A stretch of 64,000 bases of DNA from JAXMCI01 sp046349435 (GTDB lineage: Bacteria; Pseudomonadota; Alphaproteobacteria; Dongiales; Dongiaceae): the NCBI GenBank assembly GCA_046349435.1, contig JAXMCI010000004.1, positions 1-64,000 of the forward strand, given 5' to 3'. The notes under the pieces were generated by a model. That model saw only the letters and a program-made list of their open reading frames with translations. It ran no database searches and was not told where the DNA came from. Each line of letters starts with the position of its first letter. Position 1 is the stretch's first letter. Position numbers and translations under genes: made by a program. Of this stretch, positions 15,377 through 24,160 are shown piece after piece.

Positions 15377-16852
15377 CTATGGCTGCTCGACGGTGGCCTT
15401 GACCCGGCCCTCGCGCACCGCCTTGGCGAACCTCTTGTAGTCCTCGTTGACCTGGTCGGCGTAGTCGACGGCGAACTCGCAGATCGCCTCGTCGAAGGTC
15501 TCGCCCGACCCGATATAGCCCGAGATCATGGCCGGATCGCCGGAGCGGGCGTGCCCGCGGGCGAGCGCCCAGGCGCAGAGCTGCCCATAGGTCTCCAGCT
15601 CCTCGGGCCCGGCCCCCTCGATGACGGCGGATACCTTCGTGTCGTGGAGCTGGCGGACGTAGAAGTGACGGCCTGCCACTCCGGTGGACCACCCCAGGAA
15701 GATGTCGCTCGCCGCCTGCAGCAGACGCTGTCCCGCGACGACCCGCTGCCCGTGGTTCTCGTGCAGGCTCTTGCCGGCGTAAGGCTCCAGCACCGAGGCG
15801 TTGGCCTCCTTCACCTGCAGGAACAGGGGATCATCGTCCCGCGACATGAACAGCAGGACCATGCACAGCGTGCCGACACTGCCGACGCCGACCACCTTGA
15901 TCGCCGCATCGTAGTAGTGGAAGCGGTCGAACATCACGCGGACATGCTCGGGCAGCGAGCTGTGGTAGAGGTCGAGACCCTTGGCCATTCGCGCGGCCAT
16001 TTCCTTGGCGTCGAGCTCCGGCGGGTGGAAGATGAGCGGCGGGTTGTCCTTGATGCGGGGCGTGCTGCCGGCCTGCTCCACCAGCTTTGGAAAGTCATGC
16101 TCAAGCGTCGTCCGGGCGTGCGCCTTCTCGATTCGGCGCCGCGCCGTCTCGCGGACCGAATCGGAGACGTTCGCCAGGAGGCGGTCGAGGTCGATCTTGT
16201 CGTACCAGATGTCGAGCACCCGCATGACGGCGTACTCCGCCATGTGCTCGCGGTAGGACCTCGTCGCGGCGCGCGCGGCGCTCGCCGCCTCCCGCTCGCG
16301 ATGCCCGAGATGCCGCCCGGCCAGGACGATGCTGGCGACGAGGCGCTTGAGATCCCATTCCCAGGGCGCGGGCAGGGTCTCGTCGAGGTCGTTGATGTCG
16401 AAGATCACGCCGCGCTCCGGCGTGGCGAAGGCGCCGAAGTTCATCATGTGGGCGTCGCCGCAAGCCTGCACCCTGATGCCGGAGACGGGCGTATTGGCAA
16501 GATCGGCTGCCATCAGGGCGGCGGAGCCCCGGAAGAAGGCGAACGGCGACTGCAGCATCCGGCCATGGCGGATCGGCACGAGCTCCTCCCGCCGCCCGGC
16601 GTTCGACGCCAGCACGATCTCGACGGGATCGCGGCGGTCCTTGGGAGCCTTCCAGCCGCCGTGATCCTCGCGCGCGGTCTTGGCACGCAGGCTCTTGCCC
16701 TGGGACCGGCGCTCGGCAGGCGAGCGATGGGGCCGCGGAGTGAAGACGCCGTGGTTCTCGTGGACGGTCGAGGCGGGAGGTTTCACAGATAGAAGCTCCG
16801 ATTCTGCGGCCCCGGCCGACGCCGACAGGCCCATGCTCACCCAACGCCGCAT
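15377..16852 (-). CDS. DUF2252 family protein (kinase-like fold)
   Basis: 491 residues, typical for DUF2252. Landmarks are IRHGRMLQSPFAFFRGSA, GDAHMMNFG and FDINDLDET, then VVGVGSVGT and LQVKEA, ending with ALARGHARSGDPAMISGYIG. The GDxHxxNFG and DxND motifs resemble the catalytic loop and metal site of aminoglycoside-phosphotransferase-like kinases, though no reaction is established for the family. The N-terminal 30 residues are poorly conserved, and Met7 is an alternative start. It ends 12 bases before, and in the same frame as, the channel gene. A decayed copy of its C-terminus lies at 18517-18660. Confidence 0.88.
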   Translation of the reverse strand: MRRWVSMGLSASAGAAESELLSVKPPASTVHENHGVFTPRPHRSPAERRSQGKSLRAKTAREDHGGWKAPKDRRDPVEIVLASNAGRREELVPIRHGRMLQSPFAFFRGSAALMAADLANTPVSGIRVQACGDAHMMNFGAFATPERGVIFDINDLDETLPAPWEWDLKRLVASIVLAGRHLGHREREAASAARAATRSYREHMAEYAVMRVLDIWYDKIDLDRLLANVSDSVRETARRRIEKAHARTTLEHDFPKLVEQAGSTPRIKDNPPLIFHPPELDAKEMAARMAKGLDLYHSSLPEHVRVMFDRFHYYDAAIKVVGVGSVGTLCMVLLFMSRDDDPLFLQVKEANASVLEPYAGKSLHENHGQRVVAGQRLLQAASDIFLGWSTGVAGRHFYVRQLHDTKVSAVIEGAGPEELETYGQLCAWALARGHARSGDPAMISGYIGSGETFDEAICEFAVDYADQVNEDYKRFAKAVREGRVKATVEQP

Positions 16853-17022
16853 TCAGAGCCGGATCGCCGAAGCGTTGCCTTGACGTAGATCAACTCCAGG
16901 AGGGCGGTCAACCCCGGGCTGTCCCTCGGCGAACTGACGGCCGGCGTCGCCGCGGGCTCGACCCGACCTGCAGGCCGGACGAGCTCGGCCGTCCCGGGGA
17001 CGCCGCCAACCCGGCAGCCGCC

Positions 17023-18243
17023 CTAATACCCAGGCGGAACCTTCGTCCATGGGTCGCCAGAGCGGCCGAGGTCGTAGCCGACCTTGAACAGCTCGTTCAT
17101 GTAGTGGCGGTCGAATGGCTCGGGCAGCGGCACATTGAAGGTCGACGGGATATAGGCCAGGTTGAAGTCCACGCCATCGCGTTGCGTCGTCGCGTAGATG
17201 CGGTAGAGATCGCCGACACCCTGGTTCTGTATGAGCGACGATATCGCGCGGCCTGCGATGCTGAGAGTCTGGCGCTTCGTGTTCGCCCAATCCGGATCGA
17301 GCCGGGAGTTGCGGATGATGAAAACCCGCCTTTCCCGCGTGACGCCTGCCTCCTTCGAAAGCTGCCCGATATTCAAGGACGGAGGATATGCGAAGACCTG
17401 GGCGCTCGCGCCGCCATCGACGTGCATCTCCTGGTATTTCCGGCCGTTCACCTCGACGTCTATCATCATGGGCGGAAACGCCCCTGGAATTGCCGCCGAG
17501 GCAGTGAGAATCTTCTGCACCAGCTCCAGCGCCTTCGGATTGCCGCTGGCGGCAATCTTTCCGATGTTCCAGATGACGCCCCGGCGTGCGTCGAGATTGG
17601 TCGTGCCGATGAGGAGCATGCGGCCCTTGGCATCCTCGGCGGCGATCGCCTTCAGCAGGTCCGCCGTGACGTACTTCGCCACCAGCCTCCGGAGGGGGGC
17701 GTTGTCGGCAAGAGCGTCGTCGAACATCGCCGCCATCATGCCGCGTGACTGCAGCACGTCTGCCCCGCTGATCGTCGTGTACACCGCCTTCAGCCGATCG
17801 TCGTACTTCGGCCCGAGAAAGGCGAACGGTGCGGTGAGGGCCCCCGTGCTGATGCCGGTCACGAGCTTGAACTCTGGCCGCGTTCCGGCCGCCGTCCAGC
17901 CGATCAGCAGCCCCGCCCCGAAGGCGCCATCCTCCCCGCCGCCGGACACCGCCAGGAAATTTGCCGGTGGCAGCGGGCCCGTGTGCCCGGCGGCGGCGGC
18001 CAGTTCCGCCTCGCGCTTGTAGGAGTCGGCACCGTCCTGCCGCAGCAGAGCCATATCCTCCTTCTGCCAGTACCGGATCCCCGTCATCCCTTCTACGGTG
18101 GCCTCGCCTTGATATTCCGTTGGCACAGCATCCAGCCGCAACGGCGTGGCACAGCCCTGGAGCTGGAAAGAGAGCAGAGCCGCAGCGAGAATCAGCATAT
18201 TCCGCTGCCAAGCCCGCGCCCCCGATTGGATAATCTTCCTCAT
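17023..18243 (-). CDS. Patatin-like phospholipase, predicted lipoprotein
   Basis: 406 residues from the ATG at 18243, which gives a 30-residue lipoprotein signal ending in the lipobox LQG-Cys31. An upstream in-frame ATG at 18291 has a comparable ribosome site but would make the leader unusually long. The patatin domain starts at the glycine-rich loop SGGGEDGAFGAG (100-111), with nucleophile Ser132 in GISTG and partner Asp in VDGGAS at about residue 274. It should be an acyl hydrolase anchored in the envelope and acting on phospholipid or a lipid-like ester. It is followed by the DUF2252 and channel genes on the same strand after 170 bases; functional linkage is unproven. Confidence 0.87.
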   Translation of the reverse strand: MRKIIQSGARAWQRNMLILAAALLSFQLQGCATPLRLDAVPTEYQGEATVEGMTGIRYWQKEDMALLRQDGADSYKREAELAAAAGHTGPLPPANFLAVSGGGEDGAFGAGLLIGWTAAGTRPEFKLVTGISTGALTAPFAFLGPKYDDRLKAVYTTISGADVLQSRGMMAAMFDDALADNAPLRRLVAKYVTADLLKAIAAEDAKGRMLLIGTTNLDARRGVIWNIGKIAASGNPKALELVQKILTASAAIPGAFPPMMIDVEVNGRKYQEMHVDGGASAQVFAYPPSLNIGQLSKEAGVTRERRVFIIRNSRLDPDWANTKRQTLSIAGRAISSLIQNQGVGDLYRIYATTQRDGVDFNLAYIPSTFNVPLPEPFDRHYMNELFKVGYDLGRSGDPWTKVPPGY

Positions 18244-19047
18244 CACGTCGGCTCTTCCCGGAACTGGCCGCGTACGATCGGCTTGCGTCATGTCCTGACC
18301 TTTCGTCGGCCTCGCCGAAGCCCACCCATCGGGTCCGGATGGCGGCGGCAACGCCGCGATGGCGTTCCCGGTGCCGCAGGTCCTTGTCACCATCAGCACC
18401 TCGGTCCTCGGGCCAGCGTCATCGCTCTTAGCCCACAACCGCGACCGGACCGTTGATCCAGGTCAAGTCGCGGCGGTGCATCTCGATCCCGCCGCCGAGC
18501 CCGAGCGCGTGGTCGGTGCCATTCGCGCGATCGCCTCATCGAAGGTTTCGCCGGACCGGATATAGCCCCGGATCATCGCAGGGTCGCCGAAACGAGCATG
18601 CCCGCGCGCGAGCGCGCCCGACGCATAGCCGCCGGTAGGGTTCCAGCTCGTGCAGCTCGTATCGGCCCTATCGGCATCAGCCGGACGGCCGGGATCCAGA
18701 TCCGCGCTGAGCCGGTCGGCCACACCCGCCGGCGCCGTTGACCTGGATCAACGACACAACCCTCGTGGCCGCTCATGGCTTGCCACCAGGCGAATGACGG
18801 GCTGCAATGCATGCTCAATCTGCTGATCGGGACGTGGAAGCTGACGGGCGCGGATGGTCGAGCTCGGCCAGCCAGGCAAGGGGCGCCCCCAAGCAGCGAC
18901 GGCGGGGTCGCCGGCCGGGCGCGCCTCGCTGTGGCCGGCGGCAGCAGCTCTGGCCTTGCGGCCCGTTGCGCCCATGACGAGCGCAATTTGACCAGCAAGG
19001 TGGGCCGCCCAGGGAGAGGCACTTCCGAAGCCAGATTTTCCCCCGGG
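18244..19047. other. Gap between the patatin-like and MBL genes, containing a gene remnant
   Basis: About 800 bases without an intact gene. 18517-18660 holds a decayed DUF2252 C-terminus. The flanks (18244-18516, 18661-19047) should carry the divergent promoters of the patatin-like and MBL-fold genes, but I see no clear hexamers. Open frames here are low-complexity Arg/Ala/Pro readings with no domain likeness. Confidence 0.4.
18517..18660 (-). pseudogene. DUF2252 C-terminal remnant
   Basis: The minus strand encodes ALARGHARFGDPAMIRGYIR followed by SGETFDEAI (18517-18615). This is nearly identical to the corresponding C-terminal stretch of the intact DUF2252 protein at 15377-16852 (ALARGHARSGDPAMISGYIG, SGETFDEAI). 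Just upstream, in another frame, ELHELEPYRRLC (to 18660) matches the preceding EELETYGQLC, so a frameshift separates them. Nothing else of the gene is recognisable. It is probably what is left of a duplicated or second DUF2252 gene. Confidence 0.72.
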
Positions 19048-20115
19048 ATGGCCGGCCTCTGGGGTGTGATGGCGTCCTTGCTCCTGATCGCCGGGGCTCT
19101 TGTCGCCGCACCAGGCGCGCAGGCCGCGCCCTGCATGGTCGTGACATTGACGGGTACGAGCGGCCCGCCACCTTACAACGGCCTCGCCGGGCCCGGGACG
19201 CTGGTGCGGTACGGGGATGACGCCAATGACTGCAGGTCCGTGCTGATGCAATTCGACGCCGGGCGCGGCACCCTGATGCGATTGTCGCAAGTCGATGTCC
19301 AGGCAGCGCAGCTCAATGCCGTCTTCTTCACGCACATGCACTCCGACCATCTGGAAGGATTTTCGGACATCGTGCAGATGCGCTGGTTCTACGGCGTCCC
19401 GCAAGGCCCGAAGCTCGACGTCGTCGGCAGCGCCGATGCGAAATCCCAGCTCGGTTTCACCCTGAGCTGCAGCAAGTTCGTCGCCCACATCGACGACGCC
19501 TATGACCAGGCCGGCGAGACCGCCTACCGGGCCGCCGAGATGAAAGGCCTGGTCGACGCGGCTGCACCCCTTGCCGGGATCAAGGTCGTCACCTTCGATC
19601 CCGGCGACGACCCTCGCGTCGTGTGGAGGTCGGGCGACGTGAGGGTCAGCGCAATCCGGACGACCCACATCCCGGGCTCCGTCGCCTACCGCGTCGACAC
19701 GCCCGCCGGGAGCGTCGTGATCGGCGGGGATGCGTCGAACGACGTGCAGCAGCCGCCGCGCAAGACCTCGACGTCAGACCAGGTCGAAAGGCTGGCCAAG
19801 GGCGCCGACATCATCGTGCATACCGCCATTCATCCGGTGCTGTCGCCGGAAGCAGGCAGCGGCGCACCGCCTGCGGTCTACTATCGCCAGAGCAACGTCA
19901 CCGATCTCGCCGCCATGGCTCAACGCGATGGGGCGAGATATCTGATGCTCACCCATCTTGCGCCTTCGCTCGGAGCGCCTTCGCAAGGGACCGTGAAGAT
20001 TCCGGGCGGACCGCTGACGGAAGAGAGCTATCGGACGGCAGCCCGGGACGGCGGCTACACCGGCATCGTCATCGTCGGCACCGATCTCGCCAGCGTCAGG
20101 CTGCCGGCGAAATGA
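19048..20115 (+). CDS. Exported metallo-beta-lactamase-fold hydrolase (arylsulfatase/RNase Z-like branch)
   Basis: 355 residues from the ATG at 19048, which opens a signal peptide (MASLLLIAGALVAAPGAQA, cleavage before APC); no strong ribosome site is seen and Met8 is possible. The zinc motif His96-x-His98-x-Asp100-His101 (FTHMHSDHLEGF) is intact; later ligands fit HIPGSVAYR, GGDAS and LTHLAPS. The RNase Z-like core without the tRNA-binding arm suggests the AtsA-like hydrolases or lactonases. It is predicted to act in the periplasm. The catabolic genes from 20185 follow 69 bases downstream on the same strand, so they may be cotranscribed. Confidence 0.82.
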   Translation: MAGLWGVMASLLLIAGALVAAPGAQAAPCMVVTLTGTSGPPPYNGLAGPGTLVRYGDDANDCRSVLMQFDAGRGTLMRLSQVDVQAAQLNAVFFTHMHSDHLEGFSDIVQMRWFYGVPQGPKLDVVGSADAKSQLGFTLSCSKFVAHIDDAYDQAGETAYRAAEMKGLVDAAAPLAGIKVVTFDPGDDPRVVWRSGDVRVSAIRTTHIPGSVAYRVDTPAGSVVIGGDASNDVQQPPRKTSTSDQVERLAKGADIIVHTAIHPVLSPEAGSGAPPAVYYRQSNVTDLAAMAQRDGARYLMLTHLAPSLGAPSQGTVKIPGGPLTEESYRTAARDGGYTGIVIVGTDLASVRLPAK

Positions 20116-20184
20116 GCAGCGCTCAGCTGGATCGCCTTCTGCACTGCCTGATCCCGCCTTGCACCAGTCAATGAGGTCGACCCG

Positions 20185-21162
20185 ATGGAGATGGAACAGG
20201 TCAGCGACAGCTGCTTCGCGGTTCTGAACGAGAAGAACCGCGTCTGCGACGCCAACTCCGGGCTGATCAACCGGGGGGGCGGCGTGGTCGTCGACACGCA
20301 GTCGGACCTGCCCCACGCACGGCAGATGATCGAGATGTTCAGCCGCGTCTGGCCGGCCATGCCCACGCGCGTCATCAACACGCATGAGGATGCCGACCAT
20401 GTCTGGGGCAACCAGCTGTTCGACGGCGCCGAGATCATCGGCCACCGCTCGCTCCCGGAGCGGATGAGGAAGGTTGCCGAGCCCAAGGAGAGCCAGAAGC
20501 TCCTGCACGGCGTCGGGCATCTGCTGACGCGGCTGGTGCTGAAGGCGCTTCACCCCGGCATCGTCGCGGCCGGGCAGCAACTGCTGGAGGACTACAATTT
20601 CGACGGCATCGAGCTGGTGCCGCCGACAACGCTGTTCGACGCCCGCTATGAGCTCGACCTCAACGGGCTCGAGGTCCACCTGATCCACGTGGGGCCATGC
20701 CACCAGCATGGCGACACGATCATCCACGTTCCCAAGGAGCGGGTGATCTTCGCCGGCGACGTGCTGTTTCGCGAGTGCACCCCGATGGGCTGGACCGGAT
20801 CCTACGAGAAGTGGTTTCGGTGCCTCGACCTGATCCGGGAGCTCGACCCCGCGGTGATCGTTCCGGGCCACGGCCCGGTCTGCGGCCTCGAGGGCGTGGC
20901 CGAGGCGAAGGCCTATCTGCAGTATGTCCGCGACGAATCGCGGCAGTGCTTCGACGCCGGCCTGACCTCCCTGGAGGCCGCGAAGCGGATCGACCTCGGG
21001 CCCTATGGCGCGTGGCACGCTCCGGCGCGCCTCTACATGAACGTCGAACGCGCCTATCGCGAGTTTCGCGACGAGCCTCCGGACGCGCCCTGGGACACGG
21101 CCCAGACCTTCGACGCCGTCTATGAGGTGGCGAAGGCCAAGGGCATCGAGGTCGAGTTCTGA
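20185..21162 (+). CDS. MBL-fold metallo-hydrolase with variant zinc motif (HEDADH)
   Basis: 325 residues, no signal peptide, so cytoplasmic. The first metal motif reads His67-Glu-Asp69-Ala-Asp71-His72 (NTHEDADHVWGN): the second His of HxHxDH is Asp. The remaining sites are usual: HVGPCHQHGD, IFAGD and VPGHGPV. The Asp substitution is seen in some MBL subfamilies and changes the Zn1 site, so a different metal load or reaction is likely. A C-terminal helical extension of about 80 residues (LEGVAEAKAYLQYVRDESRQC onward) is present. First gene of a tight catabolic series with the FAH-family enzyme 30 bases downstream. Confidence 0.83.
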   Translation: MEMEQVSDSCFAVLNEKNRVCDANSGLINRGGGVVVDTQSDLPHARQMIEMFSRVWPAMPTRVINTHEDADHVWGNQLFDGAEIIGHRSLPERMRKVAEPKESQKLLHGVGHLLTRLVLKALHPGIVAAGQQLLEDYNFDGIELVPPTTLFDARYELDLNGLEVHLIHVGPCHQHGDTIIHVPKERVIFAGDVLFRECTPMGWTGSYEKWFRCLDLIRELDPAVIVPGHGPVCGLEGVAEAKAYLQYVRDESRQCFDAGLTSLEAAKRIDLGPYGAWHAPARLYMNVERAYREFRDEPPDAPWDTAQTFDAVYEVAKAKGIEVEF

Positions 21163-21192
21163 GGCCGGCACCCGGCAACGAGGGTATCGACG

Positions 21193-22224
21193 ATGAGACT
21201 GATCCGCTTCGCCACAGCCGCCGCGCCCACGCCGCGCTTCGGCATCGTCGTCCAGGGGCAGGCCGTCGGGTTCGACGTCCTGCAGAAGAGGGCGGGAAGC
21301 TCCCATCCCGGCCTGCACGACAGCCGGTCCTACCTCGTCAACCTTCCCGGCAGCGAGAAGGCGGCGAGGGAGCTGCTGGCCTGGGGCGAGCGGCATCTCG
21401 GAGAGCTCGGCGATGGCGAACGGCTTCCCCTGGACGCCGTCCGCCTGCTGGAGCCCGTCGATGTCGCTGCGCTCTTCGACTTCGGCCTGACCCCGCGGCA
21501 TCTCAGGAACTCCGCCGAGACGCTGATGAAGTACGAGAAGGACAATCCCCAGACCGCGCCGCTGCTGCAGGCCTTCGCCAAGGCCATCCTGGCGCCGAAG
21601 AAGAGGTCGGCCGCCGGGCAGCCGGAGCCGCTGTCCTACTACAAATGCAACATGAACTCCGTGGTCGGCGATGGCGAGACCGTGCCGTGGCCCGCCTATA
21701 CGTCGCGGCTGGACATCGAGCCCGAGCTGGCGGTCGTGTATGGCAACGACAAGCAGCCGGTGGCGGGCTTCTGCATCTTCAACGATGTCTCGGCTCGCGA
21801 CGTTCAAGCGACGGAGTTCGTCGGCGGGTTCTGCCTGACCAAGGACATGGCGAGGGGCAACCAGCTCGGCCCCTGCCTGGTGACGGCCGACGAGGTCGGC
21901 GATCCCTACAAGCTGAAGGTGACGGTGTCGGTCGACGGTCGGGTCAGGTACCAAGGCTCGACCTCGGAGATAAGCCACAAGGCCGAGGACGTCTTCGGAT
22001 GGCTCGAATTCATCGCGCCGCTCAAGCCCGGCACGGTGATCGGCTTCGGCACCATCCCCGACTGCACCGGCTGCGACCATGACGACTTCCTCGATCCGGG
22101 GGCCCGGATCGAGATCATCTTCGAGCGCCTTGGGACGCTCCGCTGCCGCTTCGCCGAACCGACGGGAAAATTGATGCCGAGCCGCTGGCCCCTGCGCGAG
22201 GTGCTGAAGAAGTACCACGTGTAG
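21193..22224 (+). CDS. Fumarylacetoacetate hydrolase (FAH) family protein
   Basis: 343 residues. An N-terminal domain of about 110 residues precedes the FAH barrel, which shows SRLDIEPELAVVYG (metal-ligand Glu residues), GFCIFNDVSARDVQ, TKDMARGNQLGPCLV and the terminal GARIEIIFERLGTLRC. The family cleaves or hydrolyses C-C bonds of acylpyruvates, or decarboxylates, hydrates or isomerises related oxo-acids, often in meta-cleavage pathways, using Mg2+ or Mn2+. The neighbours (MBL hydrolase, carboxymuconolactone decarboxylase-like protein, cupin, SMP-30 lactonase) support an aromatic or lactone degradation role. The precise reaction is unknown. Confidence 0.87.
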   Translation: MRLIRFATAAAPTPRFGIVVQGQAVGFDVLQKRAGSSHPGLHDSRSYLVNLPGSEKAARELLAWGERHLGELGDGERLPLDAVRLLEPVDVAALFDFGLTPRHLRNSAETLMKYEKDNPQTAPLLQAFAKAILAPKKRSAAGQPEPLSYYKCNMNSVVGDGETVPWPAYTSRLDIEPELAVVYGNDKQPVAGFCIFNDVSARDVQATEFVGGFCLTKDMARGNQLGPCLVTADEVGDPYKLKVTVSVDGRVRYQGSTSEISHKAEDVFGWLEFIAPLKPGTVIGFGTIPDCTGCDHDDFLDPGARIEIIFERLGTLRCRFAEPTGKLMPSRWPLREVLKKYHV

Positions 22225-22262
22225 GCCGCTCCGGGCTGGCGCAGCATCCGGAGATCGAGACC

Positions 22263-22643
22263 ATGGACACGGACGTTGCTCGCTACGAGGCCGGGCTCGG
22301 CACGATGCGGACCATCTTCGGGCCGGGCGCCGAGGCGGAATTGAAGCACCTGGCCGAGATCAGCCCCGACTTGGTGCGCTGCCTCGTCGAATTTCCCTTT
22401 GGCGACATCTACGCACGCCCCGGCCTCGACCTGAAGACCCGGGAGATGCTCACCGTCGCGGCTCTGGTGGTGCAGGGTTACCCGCAGGCTGAATTGCATC
22501 AGCATGTCCGCGGCGCGCTGAATGTCGGCTGCACGCGCGAGGAGATCCTGGAGATCATCCTGCAGATGGCTGTCTATGCCGGTTTCCCTGCGGCGCTGGA
22601 GGCGGTCAAGACCGCGGCGTCGGCCTTCGGCGATAGGGGCTAG
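22263..22643 (+). CDS. Carboxymuconolactone decarboxylase (CMD) family protein
   Basis: 126 residues, the length of PcaC-type proteins. It has the CMD helical core: FPFGDIYARPGLDLKTREMLTVAALVVQG, ELHQHVRGALNVGCTREEILEIILQMAVYAGFPAALEA. The His within LHQH and the G-C-T-R-E-E turn match PcaC; the CxxC of AhpD peroxidases is absent, which favours a lactone decarboxylase-like role. Spacing to the FAH gene is 38 bases. It fits a pathway in which a muconolactone-like intermediate is processed. Confidence 0.86.
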   Translation: MDTDVARYEAGLGTMRTIFGPGAEAELKHLAEISPDLVRCLVEFPFGDIYARPGLDLKTREMLTVAALVVQGYPQAELHQHVRGALNVGCTREEILEIILQMAVYAGFPAALEAVKTAASAFGDRG

Positions 22644-22726
22644 CCTGCCGGCGGGCCGACATGGGCACGCTCGCCGAACCTGTCGTCCCGGCGAAACCTC
22701 ACCTCCGGCAGAAAGGTTGATTGGAC

Positions 22727-23095
22727 ATGAGATTCCCGCGCATCTGCAGCGACGAGCGGGGCGAGACGCACATTGTCTTCCGCGACATTCCGCAGCATGA
22801 GGCCAGCGTCGGGCCGCCGCCGAATCCCATGGGGCAGATGACCGATGCCCAGGCGGTCAGCAGCATGTTCATGTTCTCGATCCCGGGCGGGACCGAGGTG
22901 CCGTCGCACAATGCCCCGCAGCCCTACATCTGCATCGTTCTCTCCGGCGAGGGCGAGGTGGCGAGCAGCGACGGGAAGACCTTGCGCCTGCGCCCCGGCG
23001 ATCTGATCTTCTGCGACGACGTCAGCGGCAAGGGCCACGTCACCCGGGCGCTCACCGACTGCAGCATGGCCTTCATCAACCGGGCCGGCGGGTGA
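22727..23095 (+). CDS. Cupin-domain protein
   Basis: 122 residues from the ATG at 22727, with AGAAAGG upstream. A single small cupin barrel: SIPGGTEVPSHNAPQPYICIVLSGEGEV, then LRLRPGDLIFCDDVSGKGHVTRALTD. The His-rich metal motif is only partly kept (SHNAPQ, KGHVTR), so it may be an isomerase, a weak metalloenzyme or a binding protein. It lies between the CMD-like and SMP-30 genes on the same strand. Confidence 0.78.
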   Translation: MRFPRICSDERGETHIVFRDIPQHEASVGPPPNPMGQMTDAQAVSSMFMFSIPGGTEVPSHNAPQPYICIVLSGEGEVASSDGKTLRLRPGDLIFCDDVSGKGHVTRALTDCSMAFINRAGG

Positions 23096-23143
23096 GCCGG
23101 CGCAGGCGAGCGGGCTCGCGACCCTGCAGCAGGGAGGAATGCC

Positions 23144-24013
23144 ATGAGGACGCACGCCGGCACCATACTGATCGATCGCGGGCGCGGCCTGAAGTTCACC
23201 GAAAGCCCGCGCTGGCGCGACGGCAAGCTGTGGTTCCTCGACATTCATGACCGGCGGATCAAGACCGTGGACCTCGACGGTCGGCTCGAGACGGCGGTGG
23301 AACTGCCGTTCGCGCCGAACGGCTTCGGGCTCCGGCGCGACGGCAGCCTCCTGGTCGGTGACGCCTTTCAGCGGCGGGTCCACCGCTGGGACGGGGCGGC
23401 GCTGGAGCCCGTCGCCGACCTCAGCGGCGTCACGCGCTTCTGCCTGAGCGACGGGATCGTCGATGCGCAGGACAGGATGTATGTGGGGGACATCGGGTAC
23501 AACTTCCTGGATCCTGCGCTGAAGCCCGTCGACAGCTGCGTGATCGTCTGCGTCGCACCCGATGGCCGTGCCACGGTGGTCGCCGATGGCCTGCACTTCC
23601 CGAACGGAATGGCGATAACGCCCGATGGCCGGACGCTGATCGTCGCCGAGTGCATGGGGCACCGCATCACGGCGTTCGACATCGACGCCGACGGAGCGCT
23701 TGCCCGTCGGCGCGTCTATGCGCATCTGCCCGACGATGTGAATCCCGACGGCATCGCGCTGGACGCCGAGGGTGCAGTGTGGCTCGCCAACCCCGAGGGC
23801 CGGTACGCCGTGATGCGGGTGCGCGAAGGCGGTGAGATCGTCGACCGGGTCGAGCTGGACACACATGCCTATGCGGTGGCCCTGGGAGGGCCGCAACGGC
23901 GGCACCTTTTCATCAGCGCCTCGGATTCCCACGATCCGGCTGAGATCGCACGTGCTGCAAGCGCGACCCTGCGGGTGCTCGAGGTCGATGTCCCCGGGGC
24001 GGGCATTCCCTGA
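23144..24013 (+). CDS. SMP-30/gluconolactonase-like lactonase
   Basis: 289 residues from an ATG preceded by GGGAGGAA. It is a six-bladed beta-propeller with the SMP-30 marks: ESPRWRDGKLWFLDIHDRRI (metal Glu20), PNGFGL, LSDGIVDAQDRMYVGDIG, FPNGMAITPDGRTLIVAE and NPDGIALDAEGAVWLANP. These supply the Glu, Asn and Asp ligands of the central Ca2+ or Zn2+ site. The family opens sugar or other lactones. As the last gene of the series from 20185 it probably hydrolyses a lactone formed earlier in the same route. 147 non-coding bases follow. Confidence 0.87.
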   Translation: MRTHAGTILIDRGRGLKFTESPRWRDGKLWFLDIHDRRIKTVDLDGRLETAVELPFAPNGFGLRRDGSLLVGDAFQRRVHRWDGAALEPVADLSGVTRFCLSDGIVDAQDRMYVGDIGYNFLDPALKPVDSCVIVCVAPDGRATVVADGLHFPNGMAITPDGRTLIVAECMGHRITAFDIDADGALARRRVYAHLPDDVNPDGIALDAEGAVWLANPEGRYAVMRVREGGEIVDRVELDTHAYAVALGGPQRRHLFISASDSHDPAEIARAASATLRVLEVDVPGAGIP

Positions 24014-24160
24014 CAGGTGAGCGGAAGCGCGGGTGCTCCCGGTCGACTGCCGCGCGAGCCGAGGCTGGCTTGGCCGCGGCGCTTCGGTCGCGGCGAAGCT
24101 GACAAGCCTGCCGCCTGCCTTGGCGCCGGCCACAGCTCGCCGGGGGGCGGATCCCCGCGG

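Noticed and set aside
15364..15377. Readthrough of the DUF2252 stop to make a DUF2252-channel fusion
   Set aside because: Both genes are in the same frame with one TAG between, but nothing indicates suppression, and a fused cytoplasmic DUF2252 would not explain export of the channel lobe.
16853..18325. A second minus-strand open frame of 490 codons over the patatin-like gene
   Set aside because: It overlaps the patatin gene in another frame, lacks motifs, and shows the Arg/Gly-rich composition of shifted GC-rich coding sequence.
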